Notes: generated from the letters alone by a model not told the origin. Positions 36,531 to 45,280 are shown, counted from the stretch's first letter. The stretch is 64,000 nucleotides of DNA from Plotosus lineatus (GCA_024760905.1 CM045733.1:20575001-20639000), one strand, 5' to 3'. Made by a program: numbers and translations.

Positions 36531-36846
36531 CGATGTACTCGCCTGTGGTTTATCATCATTCAAAACAACCATGTTATCTTCCCAGTATAACTACATTCCT
36601 TTTGTCTAACGTTTCCGAGCCAAAAATCCGTCAACGTCTCAGTGACAAGCCACGAGGATTGCCATGGGATTTGTAGTTCAATTGAATCTGTTGCATTAAT
36701 TGGTTTAACTCACGTCGTGACCCAGAAGAACTACATATCCCATGACAACCAATCCAACGTTCAGGCAACACGCCAAAACAACCGGTCATTTCCAGATACT
36801 CCCAAGTTCGCTTACCCTTGTTTTTCCTCTTCTTCGATTTAGGCAT
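25833..36846 (-). CDS. ifrd1: Interferon-related developmental regulator 1, 12 coding exons
   Basis: IFRD1 (PC4/Tis7) is a stress- and differentiation-induced co-regulator of transcription with an armadillo-like helical fold, known from muscle regeneration and neutrophil work. Coding exons: 36846-36816, 35621-35508, 35411-35333, 35230-35106, 35027-34870, 34772-34722, 28678-28500, 27812-27704, 27613-27479, 27389-27261, 26119-26024, 25919-25833. All introns are GT-AG and phases join to 430 residues plus TAG (mammalian IFRD1 is about 450). Visible family blocks: basic start MPKSKKRKNKG; acidic Ser-rich QPFSDEDASVETLSHC (about 21-36); DKSAKTRQGAL (about 74-84); LACLLCIQLG; EDVNMRIATGETIALLFELA; NKHRAKNDKRKQRSVFRDVL; SGMNYHLQ; C-terminal AAAFKARTKARSKFRDKR. 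The QPFSDEDASVET block and the C-terminal VDVGEF favour IFRD1 over IFRD2. No frameshift or internal stop was seen. The start matches the family start. Confidence 0.93.
26024..26119 (-). CDS. ifrd1: IFRD1 coding exon 11
   Basis: 96 nt (32 codons), acceptor GTTTTAG, donor GTAAGC. It encodes ANEFIRDVFGLGPALLIDSA and LKAMKSSRLER. Confidence 0.9.
26691..27002 (-). mobile_element. SINE-A, tail a, in IFRD1 intron 10
   Basis: Tail (CATTTTCTGAACCGCTTAAT), body and head (rc of CACCAGGCAACCACTGCC). Same orientation as the gene; diverged. Confidence 0.8.
27261..27389 (-). CDS. ifrd1: IFRD1 coding exon 10
   Basis: 129 nt (43 codons), acceptor GGGCAG, donor GTATAA. It encodes ETIRFGTERMIIDSWVRKRT then FREFVGSGMNYHLQ, the start of the conserved C-terminal IFRD domain. 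Intron 10 (1141 bp) carries a SINE-A copy. Confidence 0.92.
27479..27613 (-). CDS. ifrd1: IFRD1 coding exon 9
   Basis: 135 nt (45 codons), phase 0, acceptor CACCCAG, donor GTGAGG. It encodes the WELLCTKLSALATD and NKHRAKNDKRKQRSVFRDVL blocks. The usual FYEDME of mammals is DFDCDDWE here. Confidence 0.93.
27704..27812 (-). CDS. ifrd1: IFRD1 coding exon 8
   Basis: 109 nt, acceptor GGATTATAG, donor GTAAGT. It encodes HLAKLPRLLESEDVNMRIAT and GETIALLFELARDVDA, the best conserved helical block. It joins exon 7 within a Lys codon. Confidence 0.93.
28017..28110 (+). mobile_element. SINE-A 3' end, in IFRD1 intron 7
   Basis: Only tail a: CCCAGAGTCGGCTGAAATGG ... CCTGCGACCCTAATTGGGAT TAAGCG. Antisense to the gene. 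Confidence 0.75.
28500..28678 (-). CDS. ifrd1: IFRD1 coding exon 7
   Basis: 179 nt, acceptor TTCTCCAG. It encodes DIYSTMECFESLFIRSYV and LRSWALLLTLCSG (residues about 187-245). The donor is the weak AAAA|GTACAT. Reading through it gives YIADFL and a stop, so retention of intron 7 would truncate the protein. Confidence 0.87.
28690..29560. other. Intron 6 sequence, nothing recognised
   Basis: Contains a short G-run (28691-28701), a poly-A run (29006-29029) and a CA stretch (29428-29440). Confidence 0.45.
29571..29593 (+). repeat. Poly-T tract
   Basis: 23 T in IFRD1 intron 6. Confidence 0.9.
29658..29985 (+). mobile_element. Possible Tigger-like fragment (one end)
   Basis: CAGTCTGCCCCCTACTTAAG followed by GACCCCCGGGTACGAAATCC resembles the ends of pogo/Tigger-type MITEs. 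No matching opposite end seen. Confidence 0.35.
29990..33410 (-). pseudogene. Rex1-like (CR1/L2 group) LINE remnant in IFRD1 intron 6
   Basis: Minus strand, in order: endonuclease-region FDREIRNCSVLFICTKTWLD (about 33260), RT start VNTWKASGPDNISVCVLKAC (32140), LSSRICASVCPYATESWTSG and GVPQGC (31780-31650), and the C-terminal TIDSILSGCITTWYGSCNSL DHKALQSVVKSAQ (30250-30170). Frameshifts and stops throughout; the catalytic FADD box is not intact. It lies in the same orientation as IFRD1. Confidence 0.8.
31014..31128 (+). mobile_element. SINE-A 3' end within the intron 6 LINE
   Basis: CAGGGTGTACCTTGCCCTTG then GCCACCCTGCAACCCTAAAT AGGATTAAGCAG: tail a only. Confidence 0.75.
33660..34680 (-). 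mobile_element. Tc1/mariner-like remnant in IFRD1 intron 6
   Basis: AAAAAAGTTGGGACA occurs at 33675 and 34194, as in a fish transposon family with repeated motifs in its ends. The minus frame 34434-34141 has EWHSIPISKLVKLVSSVPRH LQTVVSL, like the C-terminus of mariner-type transposases. The 5' half of the transposase is lost. Confidence 0.65.
33765..34087 (+). mobile_element. SINE-B, full length, with target duplication
   Basis: GGGCGGCACGGTGGCATAGTGG (A box) and GGTTCGATTACC (B box), then TTTCTGTGTGGAGTTTGCGT and CACAATCCAAAGACATGCAC. Exact 10-bp duplication ATTCCAAATA (33755-33764, 34088-34097). It ends in GATAGATAG. Confidence 0.9.
34722..34772 (-). CDS. ifrd1: IFRD1 coding exon 6
   Basis: 51-nt microexon in phase 0 encoding CATSLGLCTLVAEDDIL, acceptor CTGTGCAG, donor GTAAGT. 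It is followed by the 6043-bp intron 6, which has been expanded by transposons. Confidence 0.9.
34870..35027 (-). CDS. ifrd1: IFRD1 coding exon 5
   Basis: 158 nt, acceptor ACTTAG, donor GTGAGT. It encodes GKGEEQRAAASLACLLCIQ and the following repeat down to ANIQARQA (residues about 117-169). It ends in phase 0. Confidence 0.92.
35106..35230 (-). CDS. ifrd1: IFRD1 coding exon 4
   Basis: 125 nt, acceptor CTTCCAG, donor GTTAAT. It encodes SAKTRQGALDGLKTAMATK followed by a LERRMTITDSIERCLKK helix (residues about 75-116), closely similar to the family. Confidence 0.92.
35333..35411 (-). CDS. ifrd1: IFRD1 coding exon 3
   Basis: 79 nt in phase 1, acceptor CTGGCAG, donor GTTTAT. It encodes EDFEFKLKVYIDSTVDK, equivalent to the EDLEYKLKGLIDLTLDK region of mammalian IFRD1. 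It enters the helical IFRD domain. Intron 2 is 96 bp. Confidence 0.9.
35508..35621 (-). CDS. ifrd1: IFRD1 coding exon 2
   Basis: 114 nt. The acceptor is TTTGCAG and the donor GTAGGG. It encodes the acidic, serine-rich segment (residues 11-48) with QPFSDEDASVETLSHC, the most diagnostic IFRD1 block. Confidence 0.92.
36505..36530 (+). repeat. Poly-A tract in IFRD1 intron 1
   Basis: 26 A. Confidence 0.9.
36816..36846 (-). CDS. ifrd1: IFRD1 coding exon 1
   Basis: 31 nt encoding MPKSKKRKNK plus the first base of a Gly codon. The donor is GTAAGC. Intron 1 is 1194 bp and carries a long A-run near 36505-36530. Confidence 0.88.
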
Positions 36847-36877
36847 TGCTCTTGTGTGACTCTTTTAAAACCGAAAA

Positions 36878-37000
36878 TCACCCAATACACGACCAGTTTT
36901 TACTATAACGTCTCTTAAACTGGAAATCTTCCAATGACACCGTGAAAAGTAAAGAATTAAAAGCGATTCCGATGAAAGCCTGCAAACGAGAGCGATACAT
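36878..37000 (-). CDS. Upstream ORF in the IFRD1 leader (40 codons)
   Basis: The only ATG between the predicted start of transcription (about 37020) and the IFRD1 ATG opens a 40-codon frame starting MYRSRLQAFIGIAF and ending KRRYSKNWSCIG, then TGA. Its stop is 31 nt before the IFRD1 ATG. As I recall, mammalian IFRD1 mRNA carries an upstream ORF that couples translation to mRNA decay and stress induction; I infer this is the fish counterpart from position and size. I could not compare peptides. An overlapping longer frame (37086-36865) starts upstream of the TATA box and is probably not transcribed as such. Confidence 0.6.
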   Translation of the reverse strand: MYRSRLQAFIGIAFNSLLFTVSLEDFQFKRRYSKNWSCIG

Positions 37001-37048
37001 TTTTTCCCTGTAAAAACTAGGGCTGCGTCACGACAGCGCCGGGAAAAT

Positions 37049-37113
37049 CTTTTATATGGATGACGTGTCACTGGGCCGTCTCTCACGTGGCATCAGATAT
37101 GAGTTTGGCCAAT
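37049..37113 (-). promoter_or_regulatory. IFRD1 core promoter (TATA, bZIP-like site, E-box, CCAAT)
   Basis: On the minus strand: TATAAAAG at 37056-37049, a TGACACGTCA bZIP/CRE-like site at 37070-37061, CACGTG at 37089-37084, and an inverted CCAAT (ATTGG) at 37113-37109. Spacing from TATA predicts transcription starting near 37020. Such sites fit an immediate-early or stress-induced gene; no binding is shown. Confidence 0.5.
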
Positions 37114-37370
37114 CAGGTGTGAGAACAGTCGCCAAGCACACTAGCTGTTGTTGGGATCGACGTCCGTATCACGCGCTGGACAAAACGCGATCACACCCCA
37201 GCATTGCACCCCAGTATTACGTCTATGATTACGTAGACATATTATATCGGGGGGGGCAATAACGTGAATATTAAACTTAAAAAAAAAACATGCATTTTAG
37301 TGAGGGAAAAAAGTCTGGTTATTCTATTAAATACACCTTTTTTAAAACCACGTGACTGCACTCAGAATTA

Positions 37371-37798
37371 CAAGGATCCCTCACTTTCCGTGGTTAATTG
37401 GGACCGAGATCCTGACGTAAACGAACATGTATATGGTGTGTATAATATCAATAAATACATTTTCAATGCTATAAATGCTTATAAAACAATTAAACATTAA
37501 AAAAAAAAATAACAAAATATAAATACACACATACAGACCTCACATAAATGGAACTAGATTCGATGGGAGGTTTTGGGTTGTTTTTTGTTTTGTTTGTTTC
37601 GGGTTTTTTTTGTTTTGTTTTGTTTTGGGGTTTTTTTTTTTTTGCATATTCACCTTGTTTTTTGTGGCATTTTCCATCACTTTTCCCCCTATTATTCCTT
37701 AATTTCATTCTTTTTTAATTCGATGAATATTTAAAAAATAAAAACTGTGATGCACTGAAGCCGCATGAATTGAAGCGTGAAGTAACGAGGGATCCCTG
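37371..37798 (+). mobile_element. Tigger-like MITE P1, copy 2
   Basis: CAAGGATCCCTCACTTTCCG to ACGAGGGATCCCTG, TA on both sides (37369-37370, 37799-37800). The compact 428-bp form of the family, without nested insertions. Confidence 0.87.
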
Positions 37799-37880
37799 TA
37801 CCTTCAAACTCATGTTCTTTATCATGCACATGTCTTCAGTGAAGTCTACTTTCACCCTCATTTACTTATTTATTTGCTAA

Positions 37881-38132
37881 TCTGCCGAATCATATTTGGG
37901 TCATGGGGAGCTTCAAGCCTGTCTTAGCTGTCACACTGGGCATAGGACACATTGAACAACTCACCAGATCATCGCACTGCCAGCATAAACATACACACCT
38001 AGGTTGTCGCATGTGGATATTTTGGATTGTGGGAGGAAACCCATGCATGCATGGGGAGAACATGCACACTCCATACAGAAACACGAAGCATAAGACTCGA
38101 ACACAGGACGTTCCTGCTTACCACACTACAAT
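37881..38132 (-). mobile_element. SINE-B copy, diverged
   Basis: GGATTGTGGGAGGAAACCCA, GGGGAGAACATGCACACTCC and head rc (TTACCACACTACAATA). The left part resembles a SINE tail (TTGGGTCATGGGGAGCTTCA). Confidence 0.65.
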
Positions 38133-38221
38133 ATAAGATAAGATCTATATACTCTCTATTGTCACTGTTGCATAAACAATGAAAACTCATTCAGCAGCTC
38201 TTTGTTTAGCAGCATACAGAG

Positions 38222-38950
38222 AGGTGGAGGTATGCCCCGGAAAGGAGGGGAATGAGGGTTAGTCTCAGTAAGACAGAATACATGTGTGTGAACGACAAGG
38301 ACCCAAGAGGAACGGTGAGGTTACAGGGGGCAGAGATAAAGAAGGTGGAGGATTTTAAGTACTTAGGCTCAACAGTCCAGAGCAATGGAGAGTGTGGAAA
38401 AGAGGTGAAGAAGCGCGTGCAGGCAGGTTGGAATGGATGGAGAAAAGTGTCCGGTGTGATGTGTGATAGGAGAGTATCGGCAAGAATGGAGGGAAAAGTG
38501 TACAAGACGATGTTGAGGCCAGCGATGTTGTATGGTTTAGAAACAGTGGCACTGAGGAAAAGACAGGAGGCAGAGCTGGAGGTAGCACAGATGAAAATGT
38601 TGAGGTTCTCTTTAGGAGTAACGAGGATGGATAGGATCAGAAATGAGTACATCAGAGGGACAGCACATGTTAGATGTTTTGGAGACAAAGTCAGAGAGGC
38701 TAGATTGAGATGGTTTGGACATGTACAGAGGAGGGATAGTGAGTATATTGGTAGTAGGATGCTGAGGTTGGAACTACCAGGCAGAAGGCCCAGAGGAAGA
38801 CCAAAGAAGAGATTTATGGATGTGGTGAAGGTGGACATGAAGGTCGTTGGAGTAAGAGTAGAAGATGCAGAGGATAGGGAGAGATGGAGGCAGATCATTT
38901 GCTGTGGCGACCCCTGAAGGGAACAGCCGAAAGGAAAAGAAGAAGAAGAA
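38222..38950 (+). mobile_element. RTE LINE 3' part, 5' truncated, open frame
   Basis: The frame 38252-38917 is open for 221 codons: KTEYMCVNDKDPRGTVRLQG, VEDFKYLGSTVQSNGECGKE, FSLGVTRMDRIRNEYIRGTA, LRWFGHVQRRDSEYIG, PRGRPKKRFMDVV. After it come the full RTE 3' end (TGTGGCGACCCCTGAAGGGA ACAGCCGAAAGG) and an AAG tail leading into (TA)n. The best-preserved 3' end in the window and the reference for other copies. The RT palm motif lies upstream of the truncation. Confidence 0.9.

Positions 38951-38953
<3 letters not shown>

Positions 38954-39000
<47 letters not shown>
38954..39000 (+). repeat. (TA)n microsatellite
   Basis: TA tract right after the RTE AAG tail. Confidence 0.92.
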
Positions 39001-39005
<5 letters not shown>

Positions 39006-39064
39006 CAGAAACAGTGTATATAACAGAATATAACTATAAATATATAACAGAAATATATATTAAA

Positions 39065-39067
<3 letters not shown>

Positions 39068-39112
<45 letters not shown>
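39068..39112 (+). repeat. (TA)n microsatellite
   Basis: Second TA tract, separated from the first by 67 bp of A-rich sequence. Confidence 0.92.
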
Positions 39113-39117
<5 letters not shown>

Positions 39118-39174
39118 GAAAGTGCACAAAAGACAACTAAGGAACTATATGAAGCTAAATCCCATGGACATATA

Positions 39175-39611
39175 CAACCACTTGCAAAAATTATGGAATC
39201 ACCAGTCTCGGAGGATGCTTATTCAATTCTTTAATTTTGCAGAAAAAAAGCAGATCACAGACATGACACAAAATTAAAGGCATTTCTTTATGGCAACTTT
39301 CTGGCTTTAAGAAACACTAAAAGAAATCAAGATAAAAAAAATGTGGCAGTCTGTAACAGTTACTTTTTTAGACCAAGCAGGGGTAATAAATTGTGGAATG
39401 ACTCAAGTTTGAGGGGAAAAAATTATGGAATCACCCTGTAAATTTCCATTTCCAAAACTAACACCTGCATCAGATTAGATCTGCTTGTTAGTCTGCAGTT
39501 AAACAGGAGTGATCACACCTTGGAGAGCTGTTGCACCAAGTGGACTGACATGAATCATGACTCCAACACGGGAGCTATCAATTGAGACAAAGCAAAGGAC
39601 TATCACTTACA
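39175..39611 (+). mobile_element. Tc1-type element, 5' end only
   Basis: Terminal region CTTGCAAAAATTATGGAATC (repeated at 39420), then the start of the transposase MTPTRELSIETKQRTI at 39557. It is cut off by the 3' end of a Rex1-like LINE at about 39611. Confidence 0.75.
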
Positions 39612-41640
39612 CAGAAAGGTGAATGATATGTCAAAAGGTGCATGGTGTACACCAGGTAAGAGGTAGAGTTTTTAATTATAAGGCACATGGTGCTAATGTT
39701 ATGATGTTCGAGACCTGCCCAAAACATGAGTATTGCACTTGAAACTTAGACATGAATGTTGCACTATCCAGGAAGATGGTCTGAATGATGTTTATTCAGT
39801 GAATGTGTGAGATGGTGGTGGTAACGGCGGCGGTGGGGTTACACGTACAACAGCTTATGGGTAAAAGCTGTTCTTGAGGCGTTCCTGTCCTTTGCAGTAC
39901 AGTTTCTGAACCACACTGTACAGCAGTAGGTCAGGAGGCTCTCGATTGTGGAGCAGTAAAACTTCGTCAGTAGGGGTCGGGCTGGCTTGTTGGAGTTTTC
40001 TGATTAAGTACATCCTTTGTTGTGCTTTTCCCACCTGGGGGGAGATGTTTGAAGTGAAGTCAGCAGAATTGTGGACTCCAAGAAAGTTGATGCACCCCAC
40101 AATCTCTATCTCCTCTTCATCAATGTAGAGGGCAAGAGTGCTCAGTTTGTTTCGATCTCCTGAAGTCCATTATCATTTCCCTTGTTTTGGATGTGTTTAG
40201 TTCCAGATTGTTATCGCACCATCACTGTAGATGCAGGACCTCCTTCTTGTAGGCTGACTCGTTATTCATAATCAAACAATGGTTATGTTGGTTGCAAATT
40301 TGATAATGGTGTTGCTGGTGTGAATAGGGGAATAGTCATGTGTGAAGAGGGAGAAGAGAAGGGAGCTAAGAGCACACCCCTGCGGTATTCAGGATGATAG
40401 TGGAGGAAATATGTTCTCCAATCCTGACATTCTGAGTTCTGTTACCAAGAAAGTTCAGTATCCAGTGCACAGTGAGCTCCCTAGGCCCCAGATATTGCCC
40501 AACTTCTGAACCAGCTTATATGTTTGGAGTGTGTTAAAAGCAGAGCTGAAGACTATGAACAGCATCCTCACATAGGCATTCCTATTATCCAAGTGTGTGT
40601 GGGCTGTGTGGAGGGCTGTATTGATGGCAATATCGATCCGTTGACCTGTTTGCTCTGTATGCAAACTGATGTGGATCGAGATCAGCAGGGATGGCAGCCT
40701 TGGTGTAAGATAAGACAAGCCTTTCAAAATATTTGGTGATGATAGGAGATAGGGCAACTGGGCAGTGGTCGTTTAGGCAGCTTGCTATGTTCTTCTTCAG
40801 CGCTGGAATGATGGTGGCTGTTTTGAGTCAGGTGGGAACCATACATTGCAGTAGCAAGATGTTAAAGATGAAGTTCGTTGATCTGCACATGCTTTATGTC
40901 CCCTTCCTGTTACTCTGTATGGACTCCCAGCGTTCCCTGCGTTAACTCTCTGCAGGGTGGCTCTGATCTGGTGCTGCTGCAGCTAGATGGGATCATCGGT
41001 GTTGTCTGGAATAGCAGGGCAGGTGTGTGCATCTACATTGTATTGGTTTAAGTGAGCAAAGAACTGGTTCAGGCTGTCCAGTTGGGTGCTGTCCCAGGAG
41101 TCTCCCAATGTGTGCTTTTCCATGTAGCCAATGAGTGTCTTGATCCCCTTGCACATATTCCTAGTGTTATTTTCATCAACGTGTTCCTCGATGAGTTGTT
41201 TATAGTTGTGCTTTACTTTTTTACCACCTTTTCGTAGGGCCTGGTGTGCTTCCGTAAGCCTGTTGATCTTCTGACCGAAAGGCATCATCCCATACTCTCA
41301 GCAGGGTGCGCAGCTCAATGTAAAAACAGAGTTTCTAGTTCGGAAACACTTTAACAGTCGTTGTTGTGGTCACATTACTCCGTATGGTAGTTTATGTAGG
41401 AGTGTACAGCTGATGTGTGACCCTCCAGTCTGTCTCTGCTGTAAATATTTCCCAGTCTGTAGAGTCAAAACAATCCTGTACAGCTGCAGTGCTTTCTCAG
41501 TCAGCATCTGGACTGTTTTAACTGGTGGCCCTTGGCTACAGATTTTAGGTTTATACGCAATAATCAGAGGCAGAGAGAGGTGATCTGAGAGCCCAAGATG
41601 TTTCAGAGGGATCTGTAATGTTGGTGTATGACCACACAAT
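39605..41640 (-). pseudogene. Rex1-like LINE, truncated
   Basis: Minus strand: end of endonuclease (LKHLGLSDHLSLPLIIAYKP KICS, 41590), pre-RT region (41288-40983), RT segment [20 protein letters not shown] (40600; the D of FxDFSSAF is V), C-terminus FLGVHNSADFTSNISPQVGK AQQRMYLIRKL (40080), then a 3' UTR ending ATTCACCTTTCTGTGT (39612). Frameshifted at several points. Its 3' UTR matches the copy at 48978-50187. Confidence 0.82.
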
Positions 41641-41914
41641 AATTTCTCATTAATTTTTTATTTAAACACAAATAAACCTAAATTTATTTATTACAGAAAG
41701 GTTGCAATCTGAACTTGTTGCTGAAATCAAAAAGGGACATTTGTCAAGAGAAGCTAAAAAAGACTAGCGTATGTTAACATTTATGGTTTTGCTCGGTGCT
41801 GTTATCCAAAAATATGGGTTTTTCATTCACTCCCTTTGGCCCATATTTTAGATGGTAAATACTGGTGATTTGAACTAATGTTGAACACTCTGTGTATTAT
41901 TATTAATCATTCGA

Positions 41915-42207
41915 TCATTCATTTTCTGAACTGCTTAATCCCAATTGGGGTTGTGGGGAGGCAGGCACCCATCTCACTCAACTTTGTGCAAGAGTAGACA
42001 GTACACCCATGGCAGCTCTCAGGGCTGTCACAGGGTAGAAACATGCTGACGGCAACCTGATAACCTGCTGTTTACAAATGACAGCAATGTTTCTTTTGCA
42101 TGCCTCTTACCAGAGACAATAGGGACAGCAGTGACTAACTGGTGACAATAGGGCTTGAACTCTGACTTTTGGATACATAAACCAGCACCCTACCACTGCT
42201 CCAACCC
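41915..42207 (-). mobile_element. SINE-A, diverged
   Basis: CATTTTCTGAACTGCTTAAT then body and head (rc of CAGCACCCTACCACTGCTCC). Confidence 0.72.
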
Positions 42208-42214
42208 TCATCAT

Positions 42215-42216
<2 letters not shown>

Positions 42217-42266
<50 letters not shown>
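42217..42266 (+). repeat. (ATT)n microsatellite
   Basis: About 16 ATT units. Confidence 0.93.
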
Positions 42267-42267
<1 letters not shown>

Positions 42268-42282
42268 AATAGGCAATTATTA

Positions 42283-43000
42283 ATAGGCCAAGGCCATGGT
42301 TCTCACTCAGAAAAGGGTGGAATGAACCCTACGGATCTGAAATGAGGTTTCCCCCCAAGTGCAGGAGTTCAAGTGTCTCGGGGTCTTGTTCATGACTGAA
42401 GGAAGGATGGAGCGGGAGATTGACAAGCGAATCGCTGCAGCCTCTGCTGTAAATGCGGAGTTCTTACCAGTCCATCCATGGTGGAGAGGGGACTGAGCGC
42501 CAAAGCAAAGCTCTCAATTTACAAGTTCATCTACATTCCAACCCTCAGTTGTGGTCACGTGCTTTGGGTAGTGACCGAAAGAACAAGATCAAGGTTACAA
42601 GCAGCTGAAATTATCTTCCTTTGCCGAGTGCCAGGGCTCTCCCTTAGAGATAGAGTGAGAAGCTGAACCATCCGGGAAGAACTCGGGGTAGAGCTGCTGT
42701 TCCTCCGTGTTGAGAGGAGCCAGTTGAAGTGGCTTGGGCATCTGGTTAGAATGCCGCCCGAACATTTTCCTGGTGTGGTGTTTTGGGAATGTCCAACCGG
42801 GAAGAGACCCCGGGTTGACCGAGAACACGGTAGAGGGATTATGTCTCTCGGGTGGTCTTGGGAATGCTTTAGTGTCCCCTCGGAAAAGCTGGAGGAAGTG
42901 GCTGGGGAGAGCGAAGTCTGGATATCACTGTTTAGGTTGCTGCCCCCGCGACCCCACCCCGGATTAAGCAGAAAAAGAAGAAGATGATGATGATGATGAT
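42283..43000 (+). pseudogene. Non-LTR LINE (type X), RT C-terminal part, GATGATG tail
   Basis: LSIYKFIYIPTLSCGHVLWV, LRDRVRS-stop-TIREELGVE, RSQLKWLGHLVRMPPEHFPG, CPTGKRP and LFRLLPPRPHPG, followed by GGATTAAGCAGAAAAAGAAG and (GATGAT)n then (AAT)n. A GATG-like tail is reported for Rex3-type elements, but I leave the family open. Stops and a frameshift. Confidence 0.75.
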
Positions 43001-43033
43001 AATAATAATAATAATACATAAATACTATTATTA

Positions 43034-43192
43034 TAGCCAGTTAGTCCACTGTGCATGTTTTTGGACCGCGGTACACAGAGAAAACCTACGCAAATAGGGG
43101 GAGAACATACAGATCCCATACCAGAAATTGAATCCAGGCTTTCTTGCTATGAGATAGATATGCTAACCACCACGCTACCTTGCCACTCAACA
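43034..43192 (-). mobile_element. SINE-B copy (1 of 3 in a row)
   Basis: TTAGTCCACTGTGCATG, GGGGGAGAACATACAGATCC and head rc GCTAACCACCACGCTACCTT GCC. Confidence 0.72.
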
Positions 43193-43209
43193 TGGTTGTA
43201 CTGTGATTG

Positions 43210-43398
43210 CAACATGCAATTTGGAACAGACAATTGGCCCAATTTGCATGAATTTGAATTGTGGGAGGAAAACTGAGTACCTGGCAAAGACCCACACGAG
43301 CATGTTAATAACATGCAAACTCTACACAGAACCGTTCCTGTCGAGCCTGGGACCTTAACCCAGGACCTTTTTGCTGTGAGGTGGATATGCTAACTACT
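43210..43398 (-). mobile_element. SINE-B copy (2 of 3 in a row)
   Basis: AATTGTGGGAGGAAAACTGA, AACATGCAAACTCTACACAG, GAGGTGGATATGCTAACTAC. Confidence 0.72.
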
Positions 43399-43713
43399 TC
43401 TTCTTCACTTCACTTATCCCTTAACATCTGGGGATGTCATTGGGGCGCCTTCATGGTGAGACTTGGGCTGATTTGGCCTGGCGGCACCCATCCCTCTCCA
43501 GGTTGTTAACAACCTACGAACAATTTAGAACGGCCAATTAACCTACTGTGCATGTCTTTGGATTATGGGAGGAAGCTGGAGCACCTGGAGGAAACCCATG
43601 CAAGCACGGGGAAAACATGCAAACTCCACACAGAAACACCCAGGCCGGGAATAAAACCCAGGCCTTCTTGCTGTGAGGCGGACGTGCTAACCACTACGCC
43701 ACCGTGCCGCCCC
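43399..43713 (-). mobile_element. SINE-B copy (3 of 3 in a row), full length
   Basis: Ends with the full head rc: GCTAACCACTACGCCACCGT GCCGCCCC. Body with ATTATGGGAGGAAGCTGGAG and AACATGCAAACTCCACACAG. Confidence 0.85.
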
Positions 43714-44850
43714 ATGCTAACTACTGTCAGTGAGAAATTAGTGCAAATGAAGGCTGTCTAGATTTATAGGTTGCAGTTTACTGACTTGAATTTACAGTTA
43801 AATCTTTATCAGTGTATAATATTAAGTAGGAGTGAAGAACACTAGGGGGAGCCCTTCTTTTAAAATACAGTACTGGCTCAGACCAGCACAGCAGTACCTG
43901 TTCTGGAATTCAGGCCGATGGGTGGCATTATAAATAAATTATTATGACAACTATCCTAGTAGTTGGAATATAAAAAAGCATTCCTTTGATCATCTTGAAA
44001 TCAATCTGATTTATTTTCAGTGAAAACATTGTGTGAGCAATGGTATATGTTTTGGATTTGGTGCTCATTTATAGAAAATATGAAATAGGTGCACAAGTGA
44101 AAAAAAAAACCTAGAATATCCAAATGGAATATTACTGATGGATTATTTATTTATTGTTCAGATCACTCTGAATTTCTATCATGAAGTTAGACCAAGAGTA
44201 TTTTTTTTATATACGTACTATGGACAGACCTACCAACATCTACGTTAGTTGTGTGTGAAGTACATCATGAGTTTTACAGGAAAGTCTGAACAGTTCCTTT
44301 GTGGTTGAGCTCTGTGTGCTGGTCACGTCACTCTTACGGAGAGTAGCCTTTGCCAGGCCCATGCAATGTGAATGCAGATGACACAAAAAAAACCCAGGTT
44401 GTGAAAAAGTTCAGCGTGTGAAAAATGTGAGCTGTACATTGTTCAATAATTCATATGATATGGCCTGAGGCGACTCACCACAGGGCACGGCTTGGTATAT
44501 CTAATCTGAAAGGAACTGAGCGTTGATGGAAACCACAGCAATTTAGCAAAGCTTTTGATGAAGTTAAAGAATAGTTTCAAGCACTTTTAGTTCCCATTAT
44601 AAAACAATAATCTCATTTTTCCTTAATGGGAAAAATGTACTGTATATTATATAGTATCAGTAAATACTGTAACAAACAGACTCTGAAAAGATCAGAAACA
44701 GAATACTTTACTGATCTCGGAGAAAATTGTGTAAATTGTAATACCATGTACCAACGATACCAAATTATAATACAAATACATTTTATCCCTGTGCTTGCAT
44801 GGGGTTCACCACAGTCCAAATACAAGCACAGTAGGCTAACTGTCTGTCTG
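43714..44850. other. No gene seen
   Basis: About 1.1 kb of AT-rich sequence without a recognised family; a short SINE-B-like phrase (CCCTGTGCTTGCATGGGGTT) at 44786. Confidence 0.45.
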
Positions 44851-45199
44851 TCTTCCTTTCGGCTTCTTCCCTTTTTTACTCGGGAGTCGCCACAGCGAAT
44901 CATCTGATTCGCACATTTGATTTGGCAGAGGTTTTTTACGTCGGATGCCCTTCCTGTCACAACCCTTATTTTAGCAAGGGACGGAAACACGCTGACGGCT
45001 TTGCAGCTACTCTTTATGAAAGTCAGCAATGGTTCTTTTACATGCCTCTCACCATAGACAGTGACAGACATGGCCCGCCTTTGATAACCCAGTTAGCCGT
45101 ACTGGGGGGCAGTGACAACCTTGTGGAGAGTAGGACTCGAACCCCCAACCTTTGGATCAGCGATCCAGTGCCCTATACCACTAGACCACCACTGGCCCC
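44851..45199 (-). mobile_element. SINE-A, full length, tail b
   Basis: The best full copy with tail b: TTTCGGCTTCTTCCC, GGGAGTCGCCACAGCGAATC, TTTTTTACGTCGGATGCCCT, body, then head rc GGACTCGAACCCCCAACCTT and CTAGACCACCACTGGCCCC. Confidence 0.9.
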
Positions 45200-45257
<58 letters not shown>

Positions 45258-45280
45258 GTGTATATATATATATATATAGA
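45200..45280 (+). repeat. (TA)n/(TG)n compound microsatellite
   Basis: TATATA, TGTGTG and TATATA blocks between a SINE and a P1 MITE. Confidence 0.92.

Noticed and set aside
25833..36846. IFRD2 instead of IFRD1
   Set aside because: The N-terminal QPFSDEDASVET block and the VDVGEF end match IFRD1, although some residues (GETIALLFELARD) are also IFRD2-like.
36865..37086. A 73-codon minus frame ending 18 nt before the IFRD1 start
   Set aside because: Its ATG lies upstream of the TATA box, so it is unlikely to be in the mRNA; the 40-codon frame from 37000 is the better upstream ORF.
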